Assembly (NCBI RefSeq): GCF_000427445.1
Contig: NZ_KE386496.1
Span: 2,150,506-2,214,505, forward strand
Reading direction: 5' to 3'
DNA: 64,000 nucleotides
From: Methylocapsa acidiphila B2
GTDB lineage: Bacteria; Pseudomonadota; Alphaproteobacteria; Rhizobiales; Beijerinckiaceae
How positions within the stretch are numbered: position 1 is the first letter of the stretch; every line of letters begins with the position of its first letter. Position numbers and translations under genes: made by a program. Below are positions 8,812-18,560 of the stretch, one piece after another. The notes beneath the pieces were generated by a model. It was not told the DNA's origin. It saw only the letters and a list, made by a program, of their open reading frames with translations, and searched no databases.

Positions 8812-9259
8812 CGTCGCCGGCTCCTGCGATCCCTCGACTCTCGCCGGGCGCCGCCCAACTGCGAATGCGCACTTTAGGCCATCGCCGCCGGGCTGGCCAG
8901 CGGCGCGACAGGAAGCAAAAGCACGAAAAGGAAAATAGGCGCGGCGGAAAGAGCCGCGCCGCTTGCCGGCGCAAGCCGACGACCGCCTCCCTAGCCGAAA
9001 GGACGCATGATGGAAAGCCCCGGTCGTCCGGCAGGGCGCGCGCCCGAGCCGTCCCGCAACGGGATGGGAAAAGCGACCGGCTTTATCCGCATCCTGCGCC
9101 GAATGAGGAGCCTCAAGTCCCATTTGGGACTTGATCGGTTCTACCCGAAGCCGCTTCGGTCCGGGGCCTGTTCCGAAAGCCGGTCGAGTTTTTCGACATT
9201 GAGGCATCGGATCCGACGCCTCATCAGAACAGGCTCCAGCTCATTAATCTGGAGCGAGT
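8812..9259. other. Intergenic region with nested inverted repeats
   Basis: No gene is supported in these 448 bases between the L,D-transpeptidase stop and the ACP start. The right half is rich in stem-forming sequence: a near-continuous 10-bp palindrome at 9113-9134, an outer pair CCTGTTC/GAACAGG at about 9169 and 9229, TGAGGC/GCCTCA around 9200-9225, and GCTCCAG/CTGGAGC at about 9234-9256. The last could help terminate the transpeptidase transcript although no T-run follows. Confidence 0.6.
9113..9134. repeat. Perfect inverted repeat (10-bp arms)
   Basis: TCAAGTCCCA and its reverse complement are separated by only two bases. It may be an operator or part of a small dispersed palindromic element; the window holds no second copy that I noticed. 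Confidence 0.6.
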
Positions 9260-9814
9260 CTAGGGCACAGCCAACACACGCGTGCCAACCTGGACGCGGT
9301 GGTAGAGATCGACGACATCCTCATTATACATGCGGATGCAACCGTAGGACGCCGCCGTGCCGACGGATCTCCGCATGCTCTGAGTCGTGCCATGGATCGC
9401 GACCTCGGACACGCTCAAGGTCAGCGCCGCGGCCCCCATAGGGTTGCGCGGCGAGCCTCCGGGAATGACCGCCGGGAAGTTCGGGTGATCCTGGCGGACG
9501 ACAGCCGGAGCGGACCACGCGGGCTCGACGAACTTGCCCCGGATATAGGCCTCGCCCTGCCACGCCATGCCGGTTTTGCCGATGGCGATAGGATAGCGAA
9601 TCGCCGTCCCTCCGCCGGTTGTAAAATAAAGCCTCCGCTCGCTCTGCTTGATGATGATCATGCCGGGCGGATAGGACTGCGCCAAAGTAACCGTCTCGCG
9701 CGCCGCGGCGCCTGTAGGCGCCACAGCAAAGCCTGCCCCGACGCCAGCCAAAAAAATCACGCCAAAACGAAACGCTTGATGAAAAAGAAAACCGCCCGCG
9801 CGCAACTTGCTCAT
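9260..9814 (-). CDS. L,D-transpeptidase (YkuD family)
   Basis: This is a periplasmic peptidoglycan cross-linking or lipoprotein-attaching enzyme of 184 residues. It has a signal peptide (about 1-38, ending near GAAARE), then a YkuD domain with the motif HGTTQSMRRSVGTAASYGCI, holding the catalytic His and the Cys of SYGCIRM. Substrate-side motifs GMIIIKQSERRLY and NPMGAAAL are typical of the short alphaproteobacterial forms. It is a single gene flanked by non-coding stretches. Confidence 0.93.
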   Translation of the reverse strand: MSKLRAGGFLFHQAFRFGVIFLAGVGAGFAVAPTGAAARETVTLAQSYPPGMIIIKQSERRLYFTTGGGTAIRYPIAIGKTGMAWQGEAYIRGKFVEPAWSAPAVVRQDHPNFPAVIPGGSPRNPMGAAALTLSVSEVAIHGTTQSMRRSVGTAASYGCIRMYNEDVVDLYHRVQVGTRVLAVP

Positions 9815-9952
9815 GGTCGCCCCCGAAAACGATCTGACGAATCAACACGATTCGTAGAGTACCAAGGGTCGTGATCGCCTGCGGCAGAAACCTCGCGCTT
9901 CGGTTAAATTAGGGTGAAAGTGTGGCGTTCCTACCTCATTTGGAAACGCGGA

Positions 9953-11890
9953 TCACAGCGTTCGGTTGCGTATGATTTCTTCGACGACGGCAGGATCGGC
10001 GAGCGTCGAAATATCGCCCAATGTGGAAAACTCCTGCTCGGCGATCTTGCGAAGGATGCGCCGCATGATCTTGCCCGACCGTGTCTTCGGTAGGCCTGGC
10101 GCGAAATGTATGACGTCCGGCGAGGCGATCGCGCCAATATCCCGGCGCACCCAGGCGATCAGTTCGCTGCGTAGAGATTCGCTCGGCTCGACCCCGATCA
10201 TGAGCGTGACATAAGCGTAGATGCCTTGCCCTTTGATGTCATGCGGGTAACCGACCACGGCGGCCTCCGAAACTTTCTCGTGCGCGACGAGCGAGCTCTC
10301 GACTTCCGCCGTGCCAAGGCGATGGCCCGACACGTTGATCACGTCGTCGACGCGGCCAGTGATCCAGTAAAATCCGTCGGCGTCGCGGCGGCAGCCGTCG
10401 CCGGTGAAATATTTGCCGGGATAGGCGGAAAAATAAGTTTGCTCGAACCGCGCGTGATCGCCATAGACCGTGCGCATCTGCCCGGGCCAGGAATCGGCGA
10501 GGACGAGATTGCCCGAACAGGCGCCTTCGAGAACGGCGCCATTCGGATCGACGATTTCCGGCTTGACCCCGAAGAACGGCAGCGTCGCAGATCCGGGCTT
10601 GAGCTCGATCGCGCCCGGAAGCGGCGTGATGAGAATGCCGCCGGTCTCTGTTTGCCACCAGGTGTCGACGATGGGGCAGCGATCGTCGCCGACGACGCGA
10701 TGATACCACTCCCAAGCTTCCGGATTGATCGGCTCGCCGACCGAACCGAGAAGCCGTAGGGACGCTCGGCTCGTCGCCTTGACCGGAGCGTCGCCCGCAC
10801 CCATGAGCGCGCGGAGCGCGGTTGGCGCGGTGTAGAAAATATTGACCTTATGCTTGTCCACGACTTCCCAGAAACGTGAATTCGTCGGGTAGGTCGGGAC
10901 GCCTTCGAACATCAACGTGGTCGCGCCATTGGCGAGCGGGCCGTAGACGATGTAGCTGTGGCCGGTCACCCAGCCGACGTCGGCGGTGCACCAATAAATG
11001 TCGCCTTCGTGGTAGTCGAACACATATTGATGCGTCATCGACGCGTAGACGAGATAGCCTCCGGTGGTGTGCAGGACGCCTTTGGGCGCGCCGGTGGAGC
11101 CCGAGGTGAACAGGATGAAGAGGGGATCTTCCGCGTTCATCTCCGCGCAGGGGCAATCCGGCGCGGCTTTTGCGACGGTTTCATCATACCAGACGTCGCG
11201 CCCTTCGACCCAGTCCACGGCGCCGCCGGTTCGCCGCACGACCAGGACGGTTTTGACGAGATCGCCGCATTTCTTGGCCGCCGCGTCGGCGTTCGCCTTG
11301 AGCGGAATTTTGCGTCCGCCGCGCAGGCCTTCGTCGGCGGTGATGAGAAACTTCGATTTGCAGCCTTCGATCCGTCCGGCGAGCGAATCGGGCGAAAACC
11401 CTCCAAACACCACCGAATGAACCGCCCCGATCCGCGCGCAGGCGAGCATGGCGTAAGCCGCCTCGGGAATCATCGGCAAATAGATCGTGACCGTGTCACC
11501 CTTGGCCACGCCCTGCTCTTTCAGGACATTGGCGAGGCGGCAGACCTGCTCATGCAGCTCCTTGTAGGAAATATGTTTCGATTGGGCCGGGTCGTCGCCC
11601 TCCCATATGATCGCGGTGCGATCCCCCGCCGCGGCCAGATGCCGGTCGATGCAGTTCAGCGCCGCATTGATCGTCCCGTCCTCGAACCATTTGATCGAGA
11701 CGTGTCCAGGCGCGAAAGACGTGTTCTTCACTTTTGTGAAAGGCTTGATCCAGTCGATGCGGCGGCCGTGCTCCGCCCAGAACCCGTCGGGGTCTGATAT
11801 TGATCGCGCATACATGTCCTTGTATTTCGCCGCGTCGACGTAAGCCCGCTTCGCCCAATCCGCGGCCACAGGATAGATCTTGTCGGACAT
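9953..11890 (-). CDS. acs: Acetyl-CoA synthetase (acetate-CoA ligase)
   Basis: This cytosolic enzyme makes acetyl-CoA from acetate, ATP and CoA through acetyl-AMP. The protein (645 residues from [20 protein letters not shown]) has the family's N-terminal domain, the P-loop [19 protein letters not shown], the [12 protein letters not shown] stretch, [10 protein letters not shown], and the acetylation-regulated lysine in [16 protein letters not shown]. The ATG at 11890 is preceded by GGGAGGG; an earlier in-frame ATG at 11908 is less likely. It is a stand-alone gene. Confidence 0.97.
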   Translation of the reverse strand: MSDKIYPVAADWAKRAYVDAAKYKDMYARSISDPDGFWAEHGRRIDWIKPFTKVKNTSFAPGHVSIKWFEDGTINAALNCIDRHLAAAGDRTAIIWEGDDPAQSKHISYKELHEQVCRLANVLKEQGVAKGDTVTIYLPMIPEAAYAMLACARIGAVHSVVFGGFSPDSLAGRIEGCKSKFLITADEGLRGGRKIPLKANADAAAKKCGDLVKTVLVVRRTGGAVDWVEGRDVWYDETVAKAAPDCPCAEMNAEDPLFILFTSGSTGAPKGVLHTTGGYLVYASMTHQYVFDYHEGDIYWCTADVGWVTGHSYIVYGPLANGATTLMFEGVPTYPTNSRFWEVVDKHKVNIFYTAPTALRALMGAGDAPVKATSRASLRLLGSVGEPINPEAWEWYHRVVGDDRCPIVDTWWQTETGGILITPLPGAIELKPGSATLPFFGVKPEIVDPNGAVLEGACSGNLVLADSWPGQMRTVYGDHARFEQTYFSAYPGKYFTGDGCRRDADGFYWITGRVDDVINVSGHRLGTAEVESSLVAHEKVSEAAVVGYPHDIKGQGIYAYVTLMIGVEPSESLRSELIAWVRRDIGAIASPDVIHFAPGLPKTRSGKIMRRILRKIAEQEFSTLGDISTLADPAVVEEIIRNRTL

Positions 11891-12071
11891 GCTCGAAATC
11901 CCTCCCATGGGGTCGCGCGTTCGCCGCGTCTTCCCGATCTGAAAGAAACATTATGCGCCGAGCCGCGCCAGCGGAACAAGCCGAAGTTGATCGCTGCGTC
12001 GCCCGGCGCCCGGCTTGCGCAGGCGGCGCGATCCCGAACGATCGGCGCGCGATTGGGTTTCGCCGCCCCCC

Positions 12072-12764
12072 TTATGGACATTCCTTCTGAACGCGGTCGA
12101 GCGCTTGTTTCAGGCCAGAGAGCGAATAAGCATCGGTTGTGACATTGCCCTTCGCCGACGGCGCCTTGACGACGAGCTTCGAGCCGCCCTTCAGGGCTTC
12201 GACGAATTGCGCCTGCTTCGCGAGATTCTTGACCCAGGCGCTATTGCCCTTGGCCACGAGCTCCACGCTCGAGCCGCCGACCTCGGCCCGCGCGTCGCCG
12301 TCCTCCTTGACCGCGAAGCCCATGATGATCGAGACCTCGCCGCGCACATCGGCGCCGGGTCCGTTCGAGATGAACACATAAGCGTCGTCGCGCTTCAGCG
12401 ACTTGGGCGTGCGCTCCTTGGGAGAGGCCAGAGCATAGCAGGTCTTTTCCTTGCCGCTTTGGGCGACGAACACGCCCCAATCGTCGAATTTCGCGACCTG
12501 TTGAGGCTTGCCGGGCTTTTTTGCGTCTTTCGCGTCGCTGCTCTTCGCGTCGGTCTTCGATTCGTCCTTGTGGTGTCTCGCCCTGGCCTCCAGCCAACGG
12601 CCAGCCGCGTCGTCTTTCGACGGGCTCGGCAATGAGGGAGCAAGCGCCTCGCTCGGAGAAGCGAGCGTCGTCCCACACGCCCAAAAGGATGTGAAGGCGA
12701 CCGAGGATGATGCGAGGGCGAACACGAGGCCGCCGGTCCGGCAAATGGAAAAACGGAAATTCAT
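12072..12764 (-). CDS. IalB-family secreted protein
   Basis: The product (about 230 residues) has a signal peptide ending near CGTTLASPSE, a low-complexity Lys/Asp/Ser-rich linker (about 60-85), and an IalB-like domain with FDDWGVFVAQSGKEKTCYAL and VSIIMGFAVKEDGDA. IalB (invasion-associated locus B) proteins are periplasmic or outer-membrane-associated; their biochemical role is not settled and most carriers are not pathogens. The start at 12764 is chosen because the signal peptide follows directly; an alternative start lies 39 bases upstream. A second family member is at 19751-20284. Confidence 0.85.
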   Translation of the reverse strand: MNFRFSICRTGGLVFALASSSVAFTSFWACGTTLASPSEALAPSLPSPSKDDAAGRWLEARARHHKDESKTDAKSSDAKDAKKPGKPQQVAKFDDWGVFVAQSGKEKTCYALASPKERTPKSLKRDDAYVFISNGPGADVRGEVSIIMGFAVKEDGDARAEVGGSSVELVAKGNSAWVKNLAKQAQFVEALKGGSKLVVKAPSAKGNVTTDAYSLSGLKQALDRVQKECP

Positions 12765-12982
12765 GATGGTCGACCTGCTCCTTCCCTGCCGCCCTGTCGT
12801 CACGGCGACTCGACCGAAAAAACAAATCGACCGTTCCCACGGATTTGGTCGATGCGGTCGGGAGGCGCGCGCGAGGCAGATTCGTCACGCCCTGTATAGG
12901 CCGTGAGCGGAGCCTGCGCAAAGGGCGGAAGCGGCGAAGCCGGCTTCAACGGCGCCGAGCAAACCTCGGAGCGCAAGGAAGT

Positions 12983-13732
12983 TCAAAGTCCGGCGGTCTT
13001 CGCGGCGGCGAGAATGGCACCCGGCTGCTCCAGAGTGCCCCGCTGCACCAGGACGACATAGCCTTCATCGTCGCTGCGGGCGTCTGGCATATCGAATGTC
13101 GCGTTCGAGCCGGTCCATTCGCCGAGCTTGTCGATGGCCCGCACGACATTGACATATGTGACGTTGCGCCCGGCGTTTTCGCCACGTCCGATCCGCACGG
13201 TTCGCGCGCGTAGGACGCGCAGCGCGAAGACCCCGGCGGGACCGCCGCCGCCTTCCGACACCTCGACCTGGACGCGCCCATCCGCGTGAGAGAGGCGCAT
13301 GGGCAAGGACATCGCGCCATCGCGGTCCCGCGCCGCCTCGATCGCCCGCTCGATCTCGTCACGGTCGCTTCCGACCGCGCCGACAAGCCCGTCCACCACG
13401 ACCTGCGGCGTATAGACATGGCCGTCGCCATGCGCCGCGGCATAGGCCTTTTGGCGGATCGAGGACGCGGGCAGCGCCAATGTGTCCTTCCAACCGATGT
13501 AGTCCCAATAATCCACAGGAAAGGACACTGCGACCACTTGCGGCTGGCGTGCGATCGCGGCGAGGAGGCGATCGGCCGGCGGGCAGGACGAGCAGCCCTG
13601 GCTCGTGAACAGCTCGATGACATAGCTCGGCGTCGGCGAGCCCGGCGGATCGGCGGCGAGGCTGCAACAGGCCATGACAACCGACGCCGCTTGCGCGCAA
13701 AGCACGAGATAGGTGCGATTGAAAAACGCCAT
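12983..13732 (-). CDS. DUF1223 thioredoxin-fold secreted protein
   Basis: The protein (249 residues) has a signal peptide (about 1-26) followed by the DUF1223 hallmark IELFTSQGCSSCPPADRLLA with a CSSC pair, and VDYWDYIGWKDTLALP. The fold is thioredoxin-like and the protein is probably periplasmic, but its substrate is unknown. It is monocistronic and divergent from the lemA operon. Confidence 0.88.
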   Translation of the reverse strand: MAFFNRTYLVLCAQAASVVMACCSLAADPPGSPTPSYVIELFTSQGCSSCPPADRLLAAIARQPQVVAVSFPVDYWDYIGWKDTLALPASSIRQKAYAAAHGDGHVYTPQVVVDGLVGAVGSDRDEIERAIEAARDRDGAMSLPMRLSHADGRVQVEVSEGGGGPAGVFALRVLRARTVRIGRGENAGRNVTYVNVVRAIDKLGEWTGSNATFDMPDARSDDEGYVVLVQRGTLEQPGAILAAAKTAGL

Positions 13733-13962
13733 GACCGCCGCCGATAAGAGTGAGCCGATTGAGAGGATAGCGCCGACCTGTTTTCTTGACGCGGCCGGAT
13801 GTTAGACAAACGTCGTGGCCGCGCCAGTCAATTCCAGTTTACCCTTTTGCGCCGCGGCATAGCCGCGGCGGATCCGTCGATCAACGAGAAAGCTATCGCG
13901 CCGACAGGCCCATATCGCTATGCTTCTGGCGTCGAAGCGCCGAGAGCCGGAGGCCCGTCCCG

Positions 13963-14598
13963 ATGACCTTTTCGATTCATCCATCCCAGCCCAAGATCAT
14001 GGCGAACCCGTGGCCGCGCCTGCGCGCCTTCATCCTTGTCGCCCTGCTCGGGGTCGGGCTCGGCGGCTGCGGCTACAATACGATTCCGACCTTGGAGGAA
14101 GAGGCCAAGGCCAAATGGTCCGACGTACAGAATCAATATCAACGACGCGCGGACCTCATCCCCAACTTGGTCGCGACCGTTCAGGGCTACGCCAAGCAGG
14201 AGAAGGACGTGCTGACGTCTGTGGTCGAGGCGCGCGCCAAGGCGACGTCGGTCAGGATCGACGCGTCGCAGCTGACCGATCCGGAAAAGATCAAGCAATT
14301 CCAGGACGCCCAAGCGCAATTGTCGGGGGCTCTCGGCCGGCTCCTCGCGGTCAGCGAGAATTATCCGGATCTGAAGTCGAATCAGAACTTCCTCGCCCTG
14401 CAATCGCAGCTCGAAGGCACTGAAAATCGGATCGCCGTCGCGCGGCGCGACTATATCGAGGCAGTTCGCGTCTTCAACACGACGCTCAGGACGTTCCCGA
14501 CGCTCCTTTGGGCCAAGACCGTCTTCGCCGGAACCAAACCGCTCGCCGAATTCGCGGCCAGCGACGCCGCGCAGACGCCGCCGCAAGTGAAATTTTGA
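13963..14598 (+). CDS. LemA family protein
   Basis: LemA-like proteins are membrane-anchored helical bundles of poorly known function that are usually paired with TPM-domain proteins, as here. The product (211 residues) has an N-terminal lipoprotein-like signal (ALLGVGLGGC at about 27-36) and the LemA core NQYQRRADLIPNLVATVQGY followed by YPDLKSNQNFLALQSQLEGT. The ATG at 13963 has GGAGG nine bases upstream. The stop overlaps the next gene's probable TTG start. Confidence 0.9.
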   Translation: MTFSIHPSQPKIMANPWPRLRAFILVALLGVGLGGCGYNTIPTLEEEAKAKWSDVQNQYQRRADLIPNLVATVQGYAKQEKDVLTSVVEARAKATSVRIDASQLTDPEKIKQFQDAQAQLSGALGRLLAVSENYPDLKSNQNFLALQSQLEGTENRIAVARRDYIEAVRVFNTTLRTFPTLLWAKTVFAGTKPLAEFAASDAAQTPPQVKF

Positions 14599-15551
14599 CG
14601 CCGACGCCCCGAATTCAGCCGGCCGCGCGAGCCGGCTTGCGGCCGGTCCGGCGCGCACTCGCCTTATGCGCCGCCGCAGTCGCGTTCCTCGCCGCCGTCG
14701 GCCTGGCTTTCGCCTATGATTTCCCGCCCCTCAGCGGCCGCGTCGTCGATCAGGCCGGGGTCATTCCGGCGGCGACGCGGAGCGCCCTCGACGGCAAGCT
14801 CGCCGAGCTGGAGGCGAAGTCCGGCATTCAGCTCGTCGTCGCAACGGTGAATTCCCTCGAGGGCGACGAGATCGAGCCTTACGCCAACGCATTGTTTCGC
14901 GCCTGGAAGCTCGGCGAGGCCAAGAAAAACAACGGCGCGCTGATCCTCGTCGCGCCGAAAGAGCATCGCGTCCGCATCGAGGTCGGCTACGGTCTCGAAG
15001 GAACTTTGACCGACGCCTTGTCGAAGATCATTATCTCCAACGCGATGGCGCCGCGCTTCAAAGCCGGCAATTATGGCGGCGGGATCGCGCGCGGCGTCGA
15101 CGACGTCATCACCGTCCTCACGACCGATTCGTCCGAATGGCAAAAGCGGCCCGAGCTTCGCGTGGATCGGCAAGACGCCCAATTGGACAGAATAGCTCCC
15201 TGGATCGCGCTCGCTCTCTTCGCGTTGATCGTCTTTCTCTTGTTTCGCTCTCCTAATCTCGGCGCCTATCGAGCGCGCGGCCCACGCTGGGACGGGCGCC
15301 AAGGGGATTTTGGCGCGCCCAGCCGATCGCGCTGGGGAACGCCGCCTAGAGATGCGAGGAGCGATGCTTGGAGCGAGCCGCCTCCGCAGCAGCAGCGCTC
15401 CACGATCGGCGACTTTCTCTCCTTCCTGCTTTGGATTCTCATGAATTCGGGCGGACGCGGCGGCGGCGATTGGGGCGGCGGCTCCTCGGGCGGCGGCTTT
15501 TCCGGCGGCGGCGGTTCGTCCGGCGGCGGCGGCGCATCAGGGAGCTGGTGA
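14595..15551 (+). CDS. TPM-domain protein with Gly-rich tail
   Basis: The protein (about 318 residues) has an N-terminal signal segment (ALALCAAAVAFLAAVGLAFA), a TPM domain (FPPLSGRVVDQAGVIPAATR through GYGLEGTLTDALSKIIISNA), a transmembrane helix (IALALFALIVFLLFRSP), a basic linker, a second hydrophobic stretch, and a C-terminal run of Gly and Ser. This is the YgcG-like layout; some TPM proteins are linked to membrane and photosystem maintenance. The start appears to be TTG at 14595, overlapping the lemA stop (TTGA); another TTG at 14637 is possible. Confidence 0.85.
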   Translation: MTPTPRIQPAARAGLRPVRRALALCAAAVAFLAAVGLAFAYDFPPLSGRVVDQAGVIPAATRSALDGKLAELEAKSGIQLVVATVNSLEGDEIEPYANALFRAWKLGEAKKNNGALILVAPKEHRVRIEVGYGLEGTLTDALSKIIISNAMAPRFKAGNYGGGIARGVDDVITVLTTDSSEWQKRPELRVDRQDAQLDRIAPWIALALFALIVFLLFRSPNLGAYRARGPRWDGRQGDFGAPSRSRWGTPPRDARSDAWSEPPPQQQRSTIGDFLSFLLWILMNSGGRGGGDWGGGSSGGGFSGGGGSSGGGGASGSW

Positions 15552-16159
15552 TGATTTTATCAATCGAAGACCAACGCCGCGTGGGCGGCGCGATCCAGAC
15601 GGCGGAGGAAAAGACCTCCGGCGAAATCGTCTGCGTTTTGGCGCGCTCTTCGTCGGATTATCTTGCTTACGCCACCGCATGGTCCGCGCTCGCGGCGCTG
15701 ATCGCGCCCTGGGCCCTCGTCGCCTTCACCCAATTTTCCGTCGAGCGAATCCTGGTGGCGCAGGCGCTCCTATTCACCGCGCTTTTTGTCGTCGCCTCGG
15801 CGTCGCGGCTCCGCCATTTCCTCGTCCCTCGCCGCGTGCGCCGCGCCCAGGCGCATCGCGCCGCGATGGAGCAATTCATGATCCGCGGCATGGCCCGTAA
15901 GGCGAATCGCGCCGGAGTCCTGATCTTCGTCTCGCTCGCCGAACGTTATGTGCGCATCGTCGCCGACGATGGAATCGCGGACAAGGTCGATCCCTCGGTT
16001 TGGCAGGAGGCGGTGGACGCTTTGCTCGATCGCGCGAGCGAAGGTCGGATCGGCGACGGTTTCATGATCGCCGTCGAGAAATGCGGCGCCGTCCTCGCCG
16101 CCCATTTTCCGCCCGGCGAAAGAAGGGACGATTTGCCGGACCGGCTCTTTGTGATCTGA
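15551..16159 (+). CDS. TPM-domain membrane protein
   Basis: This second TPM protein (202 residues) starts at an ATG overlapping the previous stop (TGATG). It opens with a short TPM-like segment (AEEKTSGEIVCVLARSSSDY), has two membrane helices (about 43-63 and 69-88), and ends with the other part of the TPM fold (LIFVSLAERYVRIVADDGIA and GFMIAVEKCGAVLAAHFPPG). It is the last gene of the lemA-TPM-TPM operon, converging on the lytic transglycosylase gene. Confidence 0.85.
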   Translation: MILSIEDQRRVGGAIQTAEEKTSGEIVCVLARSSSDYLAYATAWSALAALIAPWALVAFTQFSVERILVAQALLFTALFVVASASRLRHFLVPRRVRRAQAHRAAMEQFMIRGMARKANRAGVLIFVSLAERYVRIVADDGIADKVDPSVWQEAVDALLDRASEGRIGDGFMIAVEKCGAVLAAHFPPGERRDDLPDRLFVI

Positions 16160-16178
16160 GCCGCAGCCGAATCATGCT

Positions 16179-17375
16179 TCAACGGCCCCGCAAGGCGGCG
16201 AGGACCGAGGCGCTGGCGCGGCCGTTCGGCGTCAGGCCGGATTTGGCTTGAAAATCAGAGATCGCCTGCTTCGTTTTGGTTCCGATCACGCCGTCGGCCT
16301 TGCCGTCGAGGTCATAGCCGCGCCGCATGAGAAGCGTCTGCACCTCCCGCCGCTCGGCGCGGGACAAGCCGGGATCATTGGTCGGCCAGGCGGCCACGAG
16401 ACCCCGCCCGCCGCGCAGCCGATCCGACAGAAGCGCGATCGCAAGCGCGTAGGATTCGGCCGCATTATAGGAATAGATGGCGTCGAAGTTCCGCGTCACC
16501 AGAAAGGCTGGGCCGCCGACGCCGGCCGGGATGAGCAAACCGGCATTGGGGCCCGAGCCGATCGGCGATCCGTCAATTCTGGTCAGGCCCCGCGCGGCCC
16601 AGGCCGCCATCGGCTCCTTGCGGGTGCGCCCCGAGGGACCCGCATAATTGCTCGGCAGCTTGACCTCGAAGCCCCAGCCGACGCCCGGGGTCCAGCCGCC
16701 TTTGCGCAAATAAGCGGCGGTCGAGCCGAGCGCGTCGGGCACCGAGTTGATCAAATCCTTGCGGCCGTCGCCGTCGAGATCGACGGCCGTGCGCAAAAAC
16801 GTCGAGGGCATGAACTGGGTATGCCCGAAGGCCCCGGCCCAGGAGCCGTTGAACTGCGCCGGATCGATGTCGCCGTGCTGAATGATCTTCAAGGCCGCGA
16901 TCAGCTCGGAGCGGAAATAGGCCTGCCGCGTTCCGTCGCAGGAGAGCGTTGCGAGAGATTGCACGACCGGCCGCGTTCCAAAGCTGCGCCCAAAATCGGA
17001 TTCGACGCCCCAAACTGCCGTTATCGTGGCTTTGTCGACGCCGAATCTGCTTTCCGCGGCGGCGAGCGCCTGATCCCAGCGCCGCATCATGGCGCGGCCG
17101 TCATTCACCCGCTCCTCGTCGACAAGACCTGCGAGATAATCCCAGATCGGCGTCTTGAACTCGGGCTGCGCCTTGGCGAAGTCGAGAATTTCCGGATTGG
17201 GCTCGATTCCGCGCGTCGCTTTGTCGAAAGTGGCCTCGTCGACGCCAGCCGCTCGCGCCGTCGCATGGATGCTGGCGAGGCAAGCCTGGAAATCACCTGC
17301 CGAGGCGGCCGCCGACGGCGCCAGGAAAGCGACCGCCAGAAGCGCGCGCAGGCGCATTGCGCAAGATTGTGTCAT
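16179..17375 (-). CDS. Lytic murein transglycosylase, MltB-like with PG-binding domain
   Basis: This enzyme cleaves glycan strands of peptidoglycan, leaving 1,6-anhydro ends. After a signal peptide (AMRLRALLAVAFLAPSAAAS) comes an SLT-type catalytic domain with the general-acid Glu in AVWGVESDFGRSFGTRPVVQ and the block GAFGHTQFMPSTFLRTAVDL. A C-terminal peptidoglycan-binding repeat (RGYDLDGKADGVIGTKTKQA) follows. No clear ribosome-binding site separates the candidate starts at 17375 and 17357. Confidence 0.92.
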   Translation of the reverse strand: MTQSCAMRLRALLAVAFLAPSAAASAGDFQACLASIHATARAAGVDEATFDKATRGIEPNPEILDFAKAQPEFKTPIWDYLAGLVDEERVNDGRAMMRRWDQALAAAESRFGVDKATITAVWGVESDFGRSFGTRPVVQSLATLSCDGTRQAYFRSELIAALKIIQHGDIDPAQFNGSWAGAFGHTQFMPSTFLRTAVDLDGDGRKDLINSVPDALGSTAAYLRKGGWTPGVGWGFEVKLPSNYAGPSGRTRKEPMAAWAARGLTRIDGSPIGSGPNAGLLIPAGVGGPAFLVTRNFDAIYSYNAAESYALAIALLSDRLRGGRGLVAAWPTNDPGLSRAERREVQTLLMRRGYDLDGKADGVIGTKTKQAISDFQAKSGLTPNGRASASVLAALRGR

Positions 17376-17506
17376 GAGGCAAGGGCCAGACGGCTTGAGC
17401 AAGAGCCGAGGACCGGCTCTTTCCGATCGTGCGTTTTTAATGGCTTTGGAATAAATGTCGAATTAACGAATATCAGTGCGCGCCGATGCGAATGGAGGCG
17501 ATCGCC

Positions 17507-17887
17507 ATGCGGCCTGCCGAAATCGACCCAGCTCTCGCCTCGAAAGGCGATTTCGACAGAGTCACCAATGGCGCCGCCCGACAAATCGATCAGATGCGGG
17601 AAGCGGCGATATTTTCCGACGGCGCCCTGCCAGCGCGGCAAAAGGCCTTGGCCGCGACTCTTTGGGCGATTTCGGCCCGCTGCGAGCCTTGCGTTAAATA
17701 TTACGTGGATCGGTCGGTGCGCTTGGGCGCGACCGAGGCGGAAATCGGCGAAATTCTCGCCGTCGCCTGCGTTATGGGCGGATGCGTCGGCGAGATGTGG
17801 GCGATGAAGGCCTATCACGCCTATAAGGGGCGGGCGGAAGGCCCGCCACAAGACGCGGACGCGCCAAGCTGCTGCTCGGCGCATTGA
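17507..17887 (+). CDS. Carboxymuconolactone decarboxylase/AhpD-like protein
   Basis: This small helical protein (126 residues) carries the AhpD-type redox motif in ISARCEPCVKYYVDRSVRLG (CxxC), with the conserved GATEAEIGEILAVACVMGG. Such proteins act as alkylhydroperoxidase-like thiol reductases or gamma-carboxymuconolactone decarboxylases; the CxxC favours the former. The tail ends in a Cys pair (SCCSAH). The ATG at 17507 has GGAGG eight bases upstream, better than the in-frame ATG at 17486. Confidence 0.85.
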   Translation: MRPAEIDPALASKGDFDRVTNGAARQIDQMREAAIFSDGALPARQKALAATLWAISARCEPCVKYYVDRSVRLGATEAEIGEILAVACVMGGCVGEMWAMKAYHAYKGRAEGPPQDADAPSCCSAH

Positions 17888-17929
17888 CGCGCCGCCGCGA
17901 AACGCAAGCCCCGCCGAACGCCTACAACT

Positions 17930-18328
17930 CTAGGCGTTGAGCAGCCGCTGCACCTCATTGACGAGATCTTTGAGGTGGAAAGGCTTCGACAGGATCTTGG
18001 CCTGAGGCGGAGCATTATTGTCAGGGTTGAGGGCGACCGCCGCGAAACCGGTGATGAACATCACCTTGATGTCCGGGTCGAGCTCGGTGGCGCGCCGCGC
18101 CAGCTCGATTCCGTCCATTTCCGGCATGACGATGTCGGTCAGCAGCAGTTCGAAGGGCTCCTCGCGCAGCCGGTGATAGGCGGAGAGTCCGTTATCGAAG
18201 GACGCGACGTCGAACCCCGCGTTCTGCAGCGCCTTGCCGAGAAAGCGGCGCATGTCGTTATCATCCTCGGCAAGAAGGATCTTGCCGAACTGAGCCTTGG
18301 AATGAGTAGGGATGTTTATGTTGGTCAT
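17930..18328 (-). CDS. cpdR: Single-domain response regulator CpdR
   Basis: CpdR is a stand-alone receiver that, when unphosphorylated, acts as an adaptor for ClpXP proteolysis in the alphaproteobacterial CckA-ChpT pathway. The 132 residues form one receiver domain: acidic pair in LLAEDDNDMRRFLGKALQNA, phospho-Asp in LLLTDIVMPEMDGIELARRA, and the conserved Lys in ILSKPFHLKDL. No output domain is present. The ATG at 18328 has GAGG upstream. It is divergent from the N-formylglutamate amidohydrolase gene. Confidence 0.93.
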   Translation of the reverse strand: MTNINIPTHSKAQFGKILLAEDDNDMRRFLGKALQNAGFDVASFDNGLSAYHRLREEPFELLLTDIVMPEMDGIELARRATELDPDIKVMFITGFAAVALNPDNNAPPQAKILSKPFHLKDLVNEVQRLLNA

Positions 18329-18560
18329 GGGCGCCTCGCGATCGCGTTCATGAAAGAGTGACGCCGGTAAAAATCCAGTGAAAATCCGACGCCGCCGCGC
18401 GGGCGCGACATGTTTGACCCCAAGCGTTGCATTTTTGCCGCGCTGAACGATCCGAGCCCCAAGGAAAAGACGCGATAGGGATGGACAGCGCGCCTCGTCC
18501 TTGCCACATTAAAAACTTGTGACAGCGTTCGCGATTTCAAGCTGGCGTCTGGGAGAGGAC

